Positions 1-8,962 are shown, counted from the first letter of the stretch. The stretch: 64,000 nt of DNA from Nitrospira sp. (GCA_029194535.1 JARFXR010000001.1:1186721-1250720); one strand, 5' to 3'. Made by a program: numbers and translations. The notes: generated by a model from the letters alone, not told the origin.

Positions 1-264
1 ACGAGAACCGGGCGACATAAACGCCCCCTGTATCGGGTCGTGGCCGCGGATTCGCGAAAGCCGCGCGACGGAAGGTTTCTGGAGATTTTGGGGATTTTCG
101 ATCCACTCAAGCCGGCGGGATTGCCGGAGCTCAAGCAGGAGCGTGTGCTCAGATGGCTGCATCAGGGCGCCCAGCCCACCGTGACGGTCAAGACTCTGTT
201 GCGCCGATCCGGGCTGTGGAAGCAGTTCGAAACCGAGAAGACGGCGAAGAAGAAGGGGGCGTAA
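1..264 (+). CDS. rpsP: 30S ribosomal protein S16 (5' end outside window)
   Basis: Ribosomal protein S16, a 30S assembly protein. The frame is open from base 1, so the first few residues lie before the window; 87 residues are visible. The visible part has the family core YRVVAADSRKPRDGRF, then the LEILGIFDPLKP segment, and ends in a lysine-rich tail (KTAKKKGA). It leads the classic rpsP-rimM-trmD-rplS ribosome/tRNA-maturation operon, with rimM starting 4 nt after its stop. Family assignment is secure; the true start cannot be seen. Confidence 0.95.
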   Translation, partial: TRTGRHKRPLYRVVAADSRKPRDGRFLEILGIFDPLKPAGLPELKQERVLRWLHQGAQPTVTVKTLLRRSGLWKQFETEKTAKKKGA

Positions 265-268
265 TTCG

Positions 269-811
269 TTGGTCGCCGCGCAGGACGATCGCGTCACCGT
301 CGGCAGAATCGAACGGCCCTTCGGTGTGAAGGGAGAGGTGAAGGTTCGCCCGCTGAGCGATGTGCCAGGGCGGCTTGACCGTTTGAGGTCCGTGAGCGTC
401 GTCGGAGCCGAAGGGCTGGTTCGGAACGAAGAGGTCACGCATGTCCGGCGCGCCGGCGCGTCCTACATCATGCGGTTCGCCGGCATCACCACGCCGGAGG
501 CCGCAGGTCTGCTGCGCGGAACGTGGATTCAGGTTCCTCCGCGCGAGAGGGAACAGGCGGTTGAACCGCCCGACGTGTTCTACGAATGCGATCTCATCGG
601 GATGCGCGTCGAAGACGAAGGGGGTCGGGCGCTGGGAATGATCGACGCGATCTGGGAACTGCCGGGGCAGCATGTCATTGTCGTCCGCGACGGAGATCGG
701 GAGATCTTGATCCCTGCCGTGAAGAATTTCGTGGCCTCGGTCGATGTGCCGGGCCGGCGCATGACCGTGCGGGCGATCGAGGAACTGGTCGAGGACCGCG
801 ATGCGCTGTAA
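269..811 (+). CDS. rimM: Ribosome maturation factor RimM
   Basis: RimM assists maturation of the 30S head and binds S19. The 180-residue product has the N-terminal VGRIERPFGVKGEVKV block typical of the RimM barrel domain and a C-terminal PRC-barrel segment (ELPGQHVIVV, ILIPAVKNFV). The start is a TTG 4 nt after the rpsP stop, preceded by a purine-rich AAGGGGG stretch; no ATG or GTG in this frame fits better. The 3' end overlaps trmD by 11 nt, implying translational coupling inside the rpsP operon. Confidence 0.95.
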   Translation: MVAAQDDRVTVGRIERPFGVKGEVKVRPLSDVPGRLDRLRSVSVVGAEGLVRNEEVTHVRRAGASYIMRFAGITTPEAAGLLRGTWIQVPPREREQAVEPPDVFYECDLIGMRVEDEGGRALGMIDAIWELPGQHVIVVRDGDREILIPAVKNFVASVDVPGRRMTVRAIEELVEDRDAL

Positions 812-1583
812 CGTCATCACGCTGTTTCCGGAGATGATCGCCCCGGTCGTCGGCGCCAGCATCCTGAAGCGGGCGCAGGAGAAGGGGCTGTTGACCGTGC
901 AGGTGCACAATCTGCGTGACTACACGCTCGACAAGCACAAGGTGGCGGACGAGGCCCCGTACGGCGGCGGGGCGGGCATGGTCATGAAGGCCGAACCGAT
1001 CCTGCGGGCGGTCGAGGACATTCAGGCCGACTACCGGCGGAAGGGCGAGTCGATCCGGTTGCTGTTTCCGTCGCCGCAGGGCCGCCCGTTTACGCAGGAA
1101 TATGCAAAAAACCTGGCCGAGGATCCGCGACCGCTCGTGATGCTTTGCGGCCACTATGAGGGCATCGATGAACGGGTCAGGATGGCCCTGCGGCCGGAGG
1201 AAGTCTCGGTCGGCGATTACGTACTGACCGGCGGAGAGCTGCCGGCGCTGATGCTGATCGATGCGGCCGCCCGCCTGGTGCCGGGTGTATTGGGCGATCC
1301 CGCGTCGAACGTGGAGGAATCATTCAGCGAATCGCTGCTCGAGTATCCCCACTACACCAGACCGGTCGAGGTGCGGGGCCTGGCTGTTCCGGACGTGCTC
1401 CTGTCCGGCCATCACGAGGCGATCCGCCGCTGGCGGCGCAAGGAGGCGTTGCGGACGACGTATCGCCAGCGGCCGGATCTGTTGAGGGATCGCGTGTTGA
1501 ATCAGGAAGATCGACAATTGTTGGACGACATCATTCGCGAAGGCACGCCGGCCATGCCGGTTCGATGCGGGGAGGAGGGTTGA
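801..1583 (+). CDS. trmD: tRNA (guanine-N1)-methyltransferase TrmD
   Basis: TrmD makes m1G37 in tRNAs, using S-adenosylmethionine, and so prevents +1 frameshifting. The 260-residue protein has the SPOUT-fold knot signatures LCGHYEGIDERV and SVGDYVLTGGELP, the N-terminal NVITLFPEM and the PYGGGAGMVMK loop. The length is normal for the family. It overlaps rimM by 11 nt, and rplS follows 3 nt after its stop, so it belongs to the same transcription unit. Confidence 0.97.
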   Translation: MRCNVITLFPEMIAPVVGASILKRAQEKGLLTVQVHNLRDYTLDKHKVADEAPYGGGAGMVMKAEPILRAVEDIQADYRRKGESIRLLFPSPQGRPFTQEYAKNLAEDPRPLVMLCGHYEGIDERVRMALRPEEVSVGDYVLTGGELPALMLIDAAARLVPGVLGDPASNVEESFSESLLEYPHYTRPVEVRGLAVPDVLLSGHHEAIRRWRRKEALRTTYRQRPDLLRDRVLNQEDRQLLDDIIREGTPAMPVRCGEEG

Positions 1584-1586
1584 GCC

Positions 1587-2018
1587 ATGAATCAGCTGGA
1601 ACGAGTACAACGTTCGCTCACGAAGAAATCGGTGCCCCATTTTGAGATCGGGGACACGGTCCGTGTGCACGTGAAGGTCATCGAGGGCGAGAAGGAGCGT
1701 ATTCAGGTCTATGAAGGAGCGGTCATTGCCCGCAAGGGGTCGCTGAACACGGAAATGTTCACCGTGCGCAAGGTCTCCTACGGCGTCGGTGTGGAGCGCA
1801 TCTTCCCGGTGCATTCGCCGATCGTCACCAAGATCGACGTCGTGCGCCAAGGAAAAGTCAGGCGGGCTAAGCTCTATTATCTTCGGGGGAAGAAGGGTAA
1901 GTTCTCCCGCGTGGAAGATCGGGAGTTCGTGGGCGACGGCAAAGCCCATGCCCCGGCTGCGCGCGCGGAGGAATCGGCAGAGGCCGGAGTCGAATCTCCG
2001 ACCCCCGCGCACGTCTGA
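1587..2018 (+). CDS. rplS: 50S ribosomal protein L19
   Basis: L19 sits at the 30S/50S interface. The core (about residues 1-112) is canonical: [20 protein letters not shown], the EGAVIARKG turn, the [13 protein letters not shown] block and the [13 protein letters not shown] motif. After that there is an extra tail of about 30 residues rich in Ala and Glu, longer than the usual ~115 residues; such extensions occur in the family and are probably disordered. It ends the ribosomal part of the operon, and rnhB starts 33 nt later. Confidence 0.96.
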   Translation: MNQLERVQRSLTKKSVPHFEIGDTVRVHVKVIEGEKERIQVYEGAVIARKGSLNTEMFTVRKVSYGVGVERIFPVHSPIVTKIDVVRQGKVRRAKLYYLRGKKGKFSRVEDREFVGDGKAHAPAARAEESAEAGVESPTPAHV

Positions 2019-2051
2019 TCCATTCCGTTTTCCCTCGACCACGAGGACCGG

Positions 2052-2768
2052 TTGCCGCGACGACCTCCAGGTGAAGGCGACTTCGTGGGACCTACCGAAG
2101 AATTTGAATTGGAGGCCAGGCGATGCGGCTACCGCCGGATCGCCGGTCTCGATGAAGCGGGGCGAGGGCCGCTCGCGGGCCCCGTCGTCGCCGCCGCGGT
2201 CATCCTACCGAGCCGGTGCCGCTTGGTCGGCGTCGACGACTCCAAACAACTGACCGAACCCGAGCGCAACCACCTCTTCGTCCTCATCACTCAGCGGGCC
2301 GTCGCCATCGGCATCGGTTCGGCCTCCCATGAGGAGATCGACCGCTTGAATATCCTCGAGGCTACGCGCCTGGCGATGTCCCGCGCGGTCGGGGCCGTCG
2401 CGCCTCTGCCGGATTGTCTGCTCGTCGACGCCGTCAGCCTGCCGAGGTTGAAGCTGCCGGTTCGGTCCATCATCAAGGGTGATGCGCTGTCCGTCTCCAT
2501 CGCCGCCGCCTCCATCGTCGCCAAAGTGACACGCGACCGACTCATGGCGGAGTATCATGTCGTTTATCCACAGTATAATTTCCTGTCCCATAAGGGCTAT
2601 GGAACGGAAGAACACCGGCAGCGTCTGGCCGAGCACGGACCGTCGGCGATCCATCGGTGCACCTTCGCGCCGGTCGCGCACGTCCTGTCTACCCAAATTT
2701 CCCGGCCTCTCCGGCAGGTTGAGCTGTCCTTCATGGATGGGGGTGAGCAGTTCAGTGAGAATCCTTGA
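2052..2768 (+). CDS. rnhB: Ribonuclease HII
   Basis: RNase HII cleaves RNA in RNA/DNA hybrids and initiates removal of misincorporated ribonucleotides. Seen: the active-site opening GLDEAGRGPLAGPVVAA (Asp-Glu pair), LLVDAVSLP, and the KGDALSVSIAAASIVAKVTRD block with later acidic residues. The chosen start is a TTG with GAGG 5 nt upstream; an in-frame GTG at 2085 is an alternative. The C-terminus runs 26 nt past the start of yraN, so the two genes overlap and are probably co-translated. Total 238 residues, slightly long because of both ends. Confidence 0.93.
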   Translation: MPRRPPGEGDFVGPTEEFELEARRCGYRRIAGLDEAGRGPLAGPVVAAAVILPSRCRLVGVDDSKQLTEPERNHLFVLITQRAVAIGIGSASHEEIDRLNILEATRLAMSRAVGAVAPLPDCLLVDAVSLPRLKLPVRSIIKGDALSVSIAAASIVAKVTRDRLMAEYHVVYPQYNFLSHKGYGTEEHRQRLAEHGPSAIHRCTFAPVAHVLSTQISRPLRQVELSFMDGGEQFSENP

Positions 2769-3147
2769 CCCCAGACGACGCTTTGGGCAAGAAGGAGAAG
2801 CGGCGGCGGAGGCTTTTTTGATCCGCAGAGGCTACCGGATCATCGCGAGAAATCTGCGCTCTTCTGTGGGTGAACTGGATTTGGTCGCCGAAGACGGACC
2901 AACACTGGTATTCGTGGAGGTTAAGGCGCGTCGGACCGGGCAGTTCGGCGGAGCCCTCTATGCCGTGCACGAACGAAAACAGCGGAAACTGATCCGCCTG
3001 GCCGCGCAATTTCTCGCGCGGCATCATTGGAGCCGCCGGTCCTGCCGGTTCGACGTCGTGCTGCTGCAGGAATCAGGACCCGGCCCGGCCCGAATCGAGC
3101 ATATCTGCAACGCCTTCGAAGTCCCAGGGGACGATCTCCGCTGGTAA
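2743..3147 (+). CDS. YraN/UPF0102 family nuclease-like protein
   Basis: A 134-residue member of the UPF0102 (YraN) family, small proteins with a Holliday-junction-resolvase/endonuclease-like fold and no firmly established role. Seen: FGQEGEAAAEAFLIRRGYRI followed by VGELDLVAED and VFVEVKARR, giving the E...D...E-x-K pattern of this nuclease fold. GTG at 2743 is the chosen start (GTG at 2755 is the alternative). It overlaps the 3' end of rnhB, the neighbour it has in many genomes, and sits 5 nt before ftsE. Confidence 0.85.
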   Translation: MSSSVRILDPRRRFGQEGEAAAEAFLIRRGYRIIARNLRSSVGELDLVAEDGPTLVFVEVKARRTGQFGGALYAVHERKQRKLIRLAAQFLARHHWSRRSCRFDVVLLQESGPGPARIEHICNAFEVPGDDLRW

Positions 3148-3152
3148 CCTCC

Positions 3153-3821
3153 ATGATCGAACTAATCCGCGTGTCCAAGCAATACGACCGGCGGCCGGCC
3201 CTGTCGAACGTCACCCTGGAAATCGAGAAAGGCGAATTCGTGCTGCTGATGGGGGCCAGCGGCGCCGGGAAATCCACCCTGCTGCGGATGCTGATCGGGG
3301 CCGAACGGCCGGACGACGGGCAGGTGTTCGTATACGGCAAGAACGTGACCGCCTTGAAGCAGCGGGACATTCCCTACCTGCGGCGCAAGGTGGGCACCGT
3401 GTTCCAGGATTTTCGCCTGCTGGCGAAGAAGACGGTGTTCGACAACGTCGCCCTTCCGCTGCTGGTGCAGGGTGTCTCCGCTCAGGACATCCGGCGTAAG
3501 GTCACCGAAGCGTTGCGCGCCGTCGGGGTCGAGCACAAGCGGGATCAGTTGCCGGTGGTCCTGTCCACCGGAGAGCAGCAGCGCGTCTGCATCGCCCGAG
3601 CTATCGTCAACGGTCCGGTGGTGCTCCTGGCGGACGAACCGACCGGCAATCTCGACCCGGGCCTTACGGCCGAGATTATCGAGCTCTTCAAGCTGATCAA
3701 CGCCCGCGGCACCACCGTGGTGGTGGCGACGCATGATCCCCAGGTCATGGCGCAGGTCAACCGGCGGGTGATCACCCTGTCCCACGGAACGCTCGCGCCG
3801 GAACAGTGGGTGCCGGCATGA
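3153..3821 (+). CDS. ftsE: Cell division ATP-binding protein FtsE
   Basis: ATPase of the FtsEX complex, which drives periplasmic septal peptidoglycan hydrolases through EnvC. The 222-residue protein has Walker A (GASGAGKST), a Q-loop (VFQDFRLL), a signature motif in the variant form LSTGEQQRVCIARA, Walker B (LLADEPTGNLDP) and the switch His (ATHD). The ATG at 3153 lies right after yraN. The stop overlaps the ftsX start as ATGA. The ftsE-ftsX-envC order here is a complete activation module. Confidence 0.95.
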   Translation: MIELIRVSKQYDRRPALSNVTLEIEKGEFVLLMGASGAGKSTLLRMLIGAERPDDGQVFVYGKNVTALKQRDIPYLRRKVGTVFQDFRLLAKKTVFDNVALPLLVQGVSAQDIRRKVTEALRAVGVEHKRDQLPVVLSTGEQQRVCIARAIVNGPVVLLADEPTGNLDPGLTAEIIELFKLINARGTTVVVATHDPQVMAQVNRRVITLSHGTLAPEQWVPA

Positions 3822-4717
3822 GAACGCTTTATTATCTTCTGCGGGAAGCCTGGGTCAACTTGCGAACCAATCGCACTACGACCATGGTGGCGATCCTGAC
3901 CACCGCATTCACCCTGGCCTGCGTCGGCGTGTTTCTGCTCCTGTACGTGAATCTGCGCGCGGCGGCCGGCTGGCTCCAGGAAGACATCAAGATCATGGTG
4001 TACCTCGGGGATCAGCTCACGGCCGATGCACAGGCCGAGCTCGAGCGGCAATTGCGCGGCGACCATGCCGTGGCGGCCATCCATTTCGTCTCGAAGGAGC
4101 AGGCTCTCGGTGAATTCAAGGATCAGTTTCCTGCGGAGTCCCATCTGCTGGAAGGCCTGGGGCAGAATCCTCTTCCGGCGTCCTTCGTCGTGACGCTCGG
4201 GCCTGCCTTTCGATCACTGGATGCCGTGAAACGCTGGTCGGCGCGCGTGCAAGGGATGCCAGGTGTTGCCAAGGTGGATTACAACCAGGATTGGATCGAC
4301 GCGCTGGCCATGGTGATCCGCTCCATCGAGCTGGTCGCCATCGGCATCGGGGTCATCCTCTCCGCGGCGGCGGTGACGATCATTGCCAACACCATCCGGT
4401 TGACCTTGCTGGCGCGGCGGGATGAAATCGCCATCCTGCGGCTGATCGGCGCGACCACCGGCTTCATTCGCATTCCCTATCTGCTGGAAGGGGCCGTGCT
4501 CGGCGGCCTGGGAAGCGCGATCTCCCTGCTCATGCTCAAGTTCCTCTACGAGCTGTTTCGACAGGAGATGCGGACGACCGGGACACTCAGCGGGCTGGAC
4601 AATCTGCTGGCGTTCTTCCCGCTCCCGCTGTGTTTGGCGCTGATTGCCGTAGGTATGGCGCTCGGGTGCGCCGGAAGCTTCGTCTCGCTTCGACGGTTCG
4701 ACGAGGCCAAGGCATGA
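3818..4717 (+). CDS. ftsX: Cell division permease FtsX
   Basis: Integral membrane partner of FtsE; its large periplasmic loop recruits EnvC. The 299-residue protein has an N-terminal membrane segment (about residues 20-45, VAILTTAFTLACVGVFLLLY), an extracytoplasmic domain and three C-terminal membrane segments including IELVAIGIGVILSAAAVTII and LIGATTGFIRIPYLLEGAVL. The start is the ATG overlapping the ftsE stop by 4 nt; the upstream in-frame codons lie inside ftsE. Its own stop again overlaps the next gene by 4 nt. Confidence 0.93.
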   Translation: MRTLYYLLREAWVNLRTNRTTTMVAILTTAFTLACVGVFLLLYVNLRAAAGWLQEDIKIMVYLGDQLTADAQAELERQLRGDHAVAAIHFVSKEQALGEFKDQFPAESHLLEGLGQNPLPASFVVTLGPAFRSLDAVKRWSARVQGMPGVAKVDYNQDWIDALAMVIRSIELVAIGIGVILSAAAVTIIANTIRLTLLARRDEIAILRLIGATTGFIRIPYLLEGAVLGGLGSAISLLMLKFLYELFRQEMRTTGTLSGLDNLLAFFPLPLCLALIAVGMALGCAGSFVSLRRFDEAKA

Positions 4718-5898
4718 GAAACCGCAGGGCGGGGCTCCGGCTTATCGGCTGCCTGGTGCTGTCGTTGGGGACGCCGTCCCTGGTCTCGTCCGACGCGATC
4801 GGCGACAAGATCGAAAAAGAGCGCAAAATGCTCGAACAGCTGAAGGACCAGATCGAGGAAAAGCGGAAACAGGCGGATGAGGCGGGCAAGAAGCGTGACT
4901 CGCTGCTGCAGGGCCTGCAGACCCTCGATGAACGGCTCGTGCGCGTCCGACATGCGAATCAGGATGTCAGCCGCAAGCTCCGCAAGAAGGACCAGGAGAT
5001 CGAATCCATCAACCAACAGATCGCCAAGTTGCAGGGGAGCATTCGCCAGCGGCAGGACGCGATCCTGGCGCGCCTGCGTGTGCAATACATGGAAGGACGG
5101 TTCGGCTACTGGAAGACGCTGCTGGCCTCCGATTCGTACGGCGATTTTCAGCGCCGGCTCCAGTACCTATCCGCCGTCTCCGAACGGGATTACGCGCTCG
5201 TCGAAACCTTCAAGTCCGATGTGGACAATATGGAGGAAGCCGAGCGGCAACGGGAAGCGGCCCGGACCGGCATGCGGGCCTACAAGCAGAGCACCGAAAA
5301 GCAGCTGCACGAGATGAACTCGGTCAAGAAGGAGAAAAAGCTCTATCTTACGAAGATTACGCAGGAAAAGGAATCGTCGGAACGGGCGCTTCAGGAGCTG
5401 GAAAAGTCGGCGGCGCGGATCGACAGCCTGCTGCGCGAATTAGAGCAGCGGCGGCGCGCAGCCTTGGCCAGACCTCCGGCGGCCGGCTCCCTGCATCGCG
5501 GGGTCAAGGGCACGCTCCCCTGGCCGGTGGAGGGCAGCGTGATGTCCTACTTCGGGCGCCAGAAGCACCCGACCTTCAACACCTACGTCCAGCGGAAGGG
5601 GATCGAGATCCGCGCGACCGAGGGGAGCCTCATCCACGCCGTCATGCAGGGGACGGTCGTCTATGCGGACTGGTTGAAAGGCTACGGACTCGTTATAATC
5701 CTCGATCATGCCAATGGGTTCTTTTCGCTGTATGCGCACGCTTCGAAAATCTTGACGACAGTGGGCGCGCAGGTGACGGCGAATCAGGCCATCGGCGAGA
5801 CCGGAGATACGGGCATGACGAAGGAAAATACTTTATACTTCGAGCTACGGGAAGGGGCCGACCCGGTCGATCCGCTGCAATGGTTGACGAAACGGTAG
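4714..5898 (+). CDS. envC: EnvC-like murein hydrolase activator (coiled coil plus degenerate LytM)
   Basis: A 394-residue secreted protein: signal peptide (about residues 1-27), a long coiled coil (about 30-260) and a C-terminal LytM/M23 domain. The LytM domain is degenerate: the HxGxD zinc-binding motif reads KGIEIRA and the final HxH region reads LYFELR, so zinc ligands are missing. That is the hallmark of EnvC-type activators, which switch on amidases rather than cutting peptidoglycan. Start ATG overlaps the ftsX stop (ATGA). Position directly behind ftsEX supports the role; the amidase partner is not in the window. Confidence 0.88.
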   Translation: MRNRRAGLRLIGCLVLSLGTPSLVSSDAIGDKIEKERKMLEQLKDQIEEKRKQADEAGKKRDSLLQGLQTLDERLVRVRHANQDVSRKLRKKDQEIESINQQIAKLQGSIRQRQDAILARLRVQYMEGRFGYWKTLLASDSYGDFQRRLQYLSAVSERDYALVETFKSDVDNMEEAERQREAARTGMRAYKQSTEKQLHEMNSVKKEKKLYLTKITQEKESSERALQELEKSAARIDSLLRELEQRRRAALARPPAAGSLHRGVKGTLPWPVEGSVMSYFGRQKHPTFNTYVQRKGIEIRATEGSLIHAVMQGTVVYADWLKGYGLVIILDHANGFFSLYAHASKILTTVGAQVTANQAIGETGDTGMTKENTLYFELREGADPVDPLQWLTKR

Positions 5899-5994
5899 CA
5901 TGAGCAGGTCCGAGATCCGGAGACGGAACTTCGGCTCTCGGGGGGCGGGACAGGGACGCGAGACGGACTGTCCGGAAGGAAAGGACTGAGGATT

Positions 5995-7356
5995 ATGGAA
6001 CGGCATCCACGGCGGCGATTCTGGCTGTTGAGTCCGGTAATCGGTCTGGCTCTGGTCTTTGGAGTGGTGATCGGCAAGGGGTGGGAGCGCACCGGTCACG
6101 CCACCGAGACGTACGAGGAGTTGAAGACCTTCTCCGAGGTTCTCACCCAGGTCCAAAAAAATTACGTCGACGAAACCAAAGTGAAGGATCTCGTTCAGGG
6201 CGCGATCCGCGGGATGCTCTCCACGCTCGATCCCCATTCCGCCTACATGACGCCCGAGATGTACAAGGAGATGCAGGTCGAGACGAAAGGGGAGTTCGGG
6301 GGCGTCGGCATTCAGATCGGGGTGAAGGAAAACCGGCTGGCGGTCATCGCGCCGATCGAAGGCACACCGGCCTTCCGCGCGGGGATCAAGGCGGGCGACT
6401 ACATCACGAAGGTCAACGAAGAGACGACTAAGGACCTCACGCTGATGGACGCGGTCCAGAAGATGCGCGGCCCCAAGGGCACCAAGGTCAATCTCACGAT
6501 TCAACGGGACGGCACGACAGATCCGCTCCAGTTCACGCTCGTGCGGGACACGATCAAGATCGAGAGCGTCAAGTCGAAGGTGATGGACAACATCGGCTAC
6601 GTGAGGCTCACGCAATTCCAAGAGGCCACCGGACGGGATCTCGGTCGAGTGCTCAAGCAGTTCAAAGAGCAAAAGCTGCAGTCCACGATCCTTGATCTCC
6701 GGAACAACCCCGGGGGGCTCCTGACGGCGGCCGTGGAGGTGTCGGAGCAGTTCCTGCCGAACGGCAAGCTCGTGGTCTATACAAAGGGCCGTGAGAGCAA
6801 GAAGGACGAGTGGTTCGCCAAGGGAAAGGATCAGATGGAAGATGCGCCGATGATCATCCTGGTCAACGAGGGATCGGCGAGCGCCTCGGAGATCGTGGCC
6901 GGGGCGCTACAAGATTACGGACGCGCCGTGATCGTGGGCACGACGTCCTTCGGCAAGGGATCGGTGCAGACGATTCTCCCCCTGGGCGACGGATCCGGCC
7001 TGCGCTTGACCACCGCCAAGTACTACACGCCGAAGGGGCGGTCGATCCAATCCACCGGCATCACGCCGGACATCGTCGTGAAGCCCCAGGCGCCGACCAC
7101 GGTGGCGAAGGCCGATGCCAAACCGGGAGAAAAGGACGCCGACACCAAGGCCAAACCCGGCGTCGCATCGGGGAAGGAGCAGCCCTCAGCGGTTGGAAAG
7201 GCCGAGGAGGCGGCGACCAAGAACGGAAACGTCCCGGCTGCGGCCCCGCCGCCCGATGGGTTGGGTGACCTGGCGCTGGAGCAGGACGTTCAGCTGCAGA
7301 AGGCGGTGGAGATGCTCAAGACCTGGAAGATCTTCAAGGAGCTGCGTCCGTCGTAG
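5995..7356 (+). CDS. S41 family carboxy-terminal processing protease (CtpA-like)
   Basis: A periplasmic serine protease of the tail-specific/CTP family, 453 residues. An N-terminal membrane anchor or signal (residues ~8-28) is followed by the S41 N-domain (YVDETKVKDLVQGAIRGM), a PDZ domain (~90-170, with GTPAFRAGIKAGDYI) and the catalytic core. The Ser of NEGSASASEI and the Lys of SFGKGSVQT form the Ser/Lys dyad. A low-complexity Ala/Lys/Pro linker (~365-425) precedes the C-terminus. Placement after envC is common; such proteases regulate cell-wall hydrolases, but the substrate here is unknown. Confidence 0.93.
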   Translation: MERHPRRRFWLLSPVIGLALVFGVVIGKGWERTGHATETYEELKTFSEVLTQVQKNYVDETKVKDLVQGAIRGMLSTLDPHSAYMTPEMYKEMQVETKGEFGGVGIQIGVKENRLAVIAPIEGTPAFRAGIKAGDYITKVNEETTKDLTLMDAVQKMRGPKGTKVNLTIQRDGTTDPLQFTLVRDTIKIESVKSKVMDNIGYVRLTQFQEATGRDLGRVLKQFKEQKLQSTILDLRNNPGGLLTAAVEVSEQFLPNGKLVVYTKGRESKKDEWFAKGKDQMEDAPMIILVNEGSASASEIVAGALQDYGRAVIVGTTSFGKGSVQTILPLGDGSGLRLTTAKYYTPKGRSIQSTGITPDIVVKPQAPTTVAKADAKPGEKDADTKAKPGVASGKEQPSAVGKAEEAATKNGNVPAAAPPPDGLGDLALEQDVQLQKAVEMLKTWKIFKELRPS

Positions 7357-7828
7357 TCTGTGTGCGCGAGCGGAGCGAGGCGATCGCGTTCAAGAGCACG
7401 TCTTCCGGTCCGGTGAAGCCCGGAACCGTGCGTAGCATGTGGGAGCGCACCAGCCGTTCGAGATCCTCAAGGGTCGTGATGCTCAGGCGGGTGTAGAGGT
7501 AAGTGACGAGCGAGTCCGAGAGGCCTGGCAGGGTCGCCCACTCCCTGACCGGCTCGGGGAGGGGCGTCTTCAGCGATTCGTAGGACTTGACGGTCCCCGT
7601 CCGAAGGAATTCCTCGATCTTTTCCGCCAACTCCCGCCCGATTCCGTCGATCTCTTCCAGCGCCTGCCGCCGGGCGACCGATGCCAGGTCTTCCTCCAGA
7701 CTGAGGATCGAGTCGGCGGCCCGCCGGTAAGCCCGGACGCGGTAGGGGTTCGCCCGCCGGCTGGCCAACAGGTCGGCCATGGCGCGAAAGGTCGCGACAA
7801 TCCGCTGATTATTGAGAGGAATCTGCAT
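7334..7828 (-). CDS. Helix-hairpin-helix protein resembling the N-terminal domain of PolX
   Basis: A ~164-residue protein of opposite strand whose 3' end overlaps the ctp gene tail-to-tail by 23 nt. It resembles the N-terminal DNA-binding half of X-family polymerases: NPYRVRAYRRAADSI, then the helix-hairpin-helix EIDGIGRELAEKIEEFL, and a second HhH-like segment (LPGLSDSLVTYLY). No polymerase palm or PHP domain follows, so it is probably a stand-alone DNA-binding protein. Start chosen at the ATG giving MQIPLNNQRI; an ATG three codons earlier and a TTG at 7891 are alternatives. Function not established. Confidence 0.72.
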   Translation of the reverse strand: MQIPLNNQRIVATFRAMADLLASRRANPYRVRAYRRAADSILSLEEDLASVARRQALEEIDGIGRELAEKIEEFLRTGTVKSYESLKTPLPEPVREWATLPGLSDSLVTYLYTRLSITTLEDLERLVRSHMLRTVPGFTGPEDVLLNAIASLRSRTQTTTDAAP

Positions 7829-7884
7829 GGCTCCCATTCTGCCGTCCGCGGGTATCCGCTGACAAGAGAGCAGCCGAGACTTTG

Positions 7885-7914
7885 TTGACAAGGGGAATTC
7901 CGGTTACCTAGGAT
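7885..7914 (+). promoter_or_regulatory. Sigma70-type promoter for the thi operon, possibly leaderless
   Basis: TTGACA (7885-7890), an 18-nt spacer and TAGGAT (7909-7914). The thiS ATG begins 7 nt after the last base of the -10 box, where transcription would normally start, so the message may have no leader. An AGGA at 7910-7913 could alternatively act as a Shine-Dalgarno if transcription starts further upstream. No TPP riboswitch fits in this short space. Confidence 0.55.
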
Positions 7915-7920
7915 GCTGCG

Positions 7921-8196
7921 ATGACCGGGTCGATCCGAATCCGTGTGAACGGGGAGCCGCGGGGTTTCCAGTCCGGCGGGACCGTCGGCGACTTGCTGCG
8001 CGAGCTCGCCATCACGACCGAACGGGTCGCCGTGGAACTCAACCTGGAAATCCTGGATCGGGCGGAGTTCGATCGGCGGGGCCTTCAAGAAGGAGATCGG
8101 ATCGAAATTCTGGGCTTTATCGGGGGTGGCACCGAGACTGCCGGAGCCGATTCCTCTATAGATGTACATATGGAGAAGGGCGGTGGCCATGTATGA
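7921..8196 (+). CDS. thiS: Sulfur carrier protein ThiS with C-terminal extension
   Basis: ThiS carries sulfur as a C-terminal thiocarboxylate for thiazole synthesis by ThiG. The ubiquitin-like fold is recognisable: [47 protein letters not shown]. Normally the protein ends at the di-glycine; here 21 more residues follow the GGG (TETAGADS... to GGGHV), so the tail would have to be removed before activation, or the stop has been lost. No reading frame stops right after the glycines. The gene overlaps thiG by 8 nt. Confidence 0.87.
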   Translation: MTGSIRIRVNGEPRGFQSGGTVGDLLRELAITTERVAVELNLEILDRAEFDRRGLQEGDRIEILGFIGGGTETAGADSSIDVHMEKGGGHV

Positions 8197-8962
8197 CGAT
8201 CGCTTGGTGATTGCGGGCCGCGAGTTCAAGTCGCGGCTGTGGGTCGGAACGGGCAAGTACAAGGATTTCGCAGAAACCAAAAAGGCCATCGAAGTGTCCG
8301 GAGCCGACGTCGTCACGGTGGCCGTTCGCCGGGTCAACATCACGGATCGATCCAAGGAAAATCTGCTCGACTACATCGATCCGAAAAAGTACATCATCCT
8401 TCCGAACACCGCCGGCTGCTACACGGTCGAGGACGCGGTGCGTTATGCCAGGCTTGCGCGAGCCGCGGGCGTCTCCGATTTGATCAAGCTGGAAGTCCTG
8501 GGCGATGAGAAGACCCTCTTCCCCGACACGGTGGGCCTGCTCGAGGCCGCGAAGATTCTGGTCAAGGAGGGCTTCATCGTGCTGCCCTACACGAACGACG
8601 ATCCGATCGTCGCCAAGAAGCTGGTCGATATCGGTTGCCCGGCGGTCATGCCCTTGGCCGCGCCGATCGGCTCCGGGCTGGGCATCCGCAATCCCTACAA
8701 TCTCAAGATCATCATGGAGACGGTCAAGGTGCCGATCGTCGTGGACGCCGGCGTCGGGACTGCGTCCGATGCCGCGCTGGCCATGGAGTACGGGGCCGAC
8801 GCCGTGCTGATGAATACCGCGATCGCCGGAGCCCAGGATCCGATCGCCATGGCGGAAGCGATGCGATACGCGGTGCATGCGGGGCGGCTCGCCTACAAGG
8901 CCGGACGCATTCCGCGCAAGCTCTATGCGACGGCGAGCAGCCCGATCGAAGGCATGCTCTGA
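8189..8962 (+). CDS. thiG: Thiazole synthase ThiG
   Basis: ThiG condenses 1-deoxy-xylulose 5-phosphate, dehydroglycine and ThiS-thiocarboxylate into thiazole phosphate. The 257-residue TIM barrel shows the GTGKYKDF start, VTVAVRRVN, the Schiff-base lysine region [17 protein letters not shown], the phosphate-binding [10 protein letters not shown] and [20 protein letters not shown] at 8189 is chosen because GAAGG lies about 8 nt upstream; an upstream ATG at 8162 would add nine poorly conserved residues. Coupled to thiS by overlap. Confidence 0.95.
   Translation: MYDDRLVIAGREFKSRLWVGTGKYKDFAETKKAIEVSGADVVTVAVRRVNITDRSKENLLDYIDPKKYIILPNTAGCYTVEDAVRYARLARAAGVSDLIKLEVLGDEKTLFPDTVGLLEAAKILVKEGFIVLPYTNDDPIVAKKLVDIGCPAVMPLAAPIGSGLGIRNPYNLKIIMETVKVPIVVDAGVGTASDAALAMEYGADAVLMNTAIAGAQDPIAMAEAMRYAVHAGRLAYKAGRIPRKLYATASSPIEGML

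Noticed and set aside
7829-7920. TPP riboswitch before thiS
   Set aside because: Only 6 nt separate the -10 box from the ATG, and I do not see the conserved CUGAGA-type core upstream.
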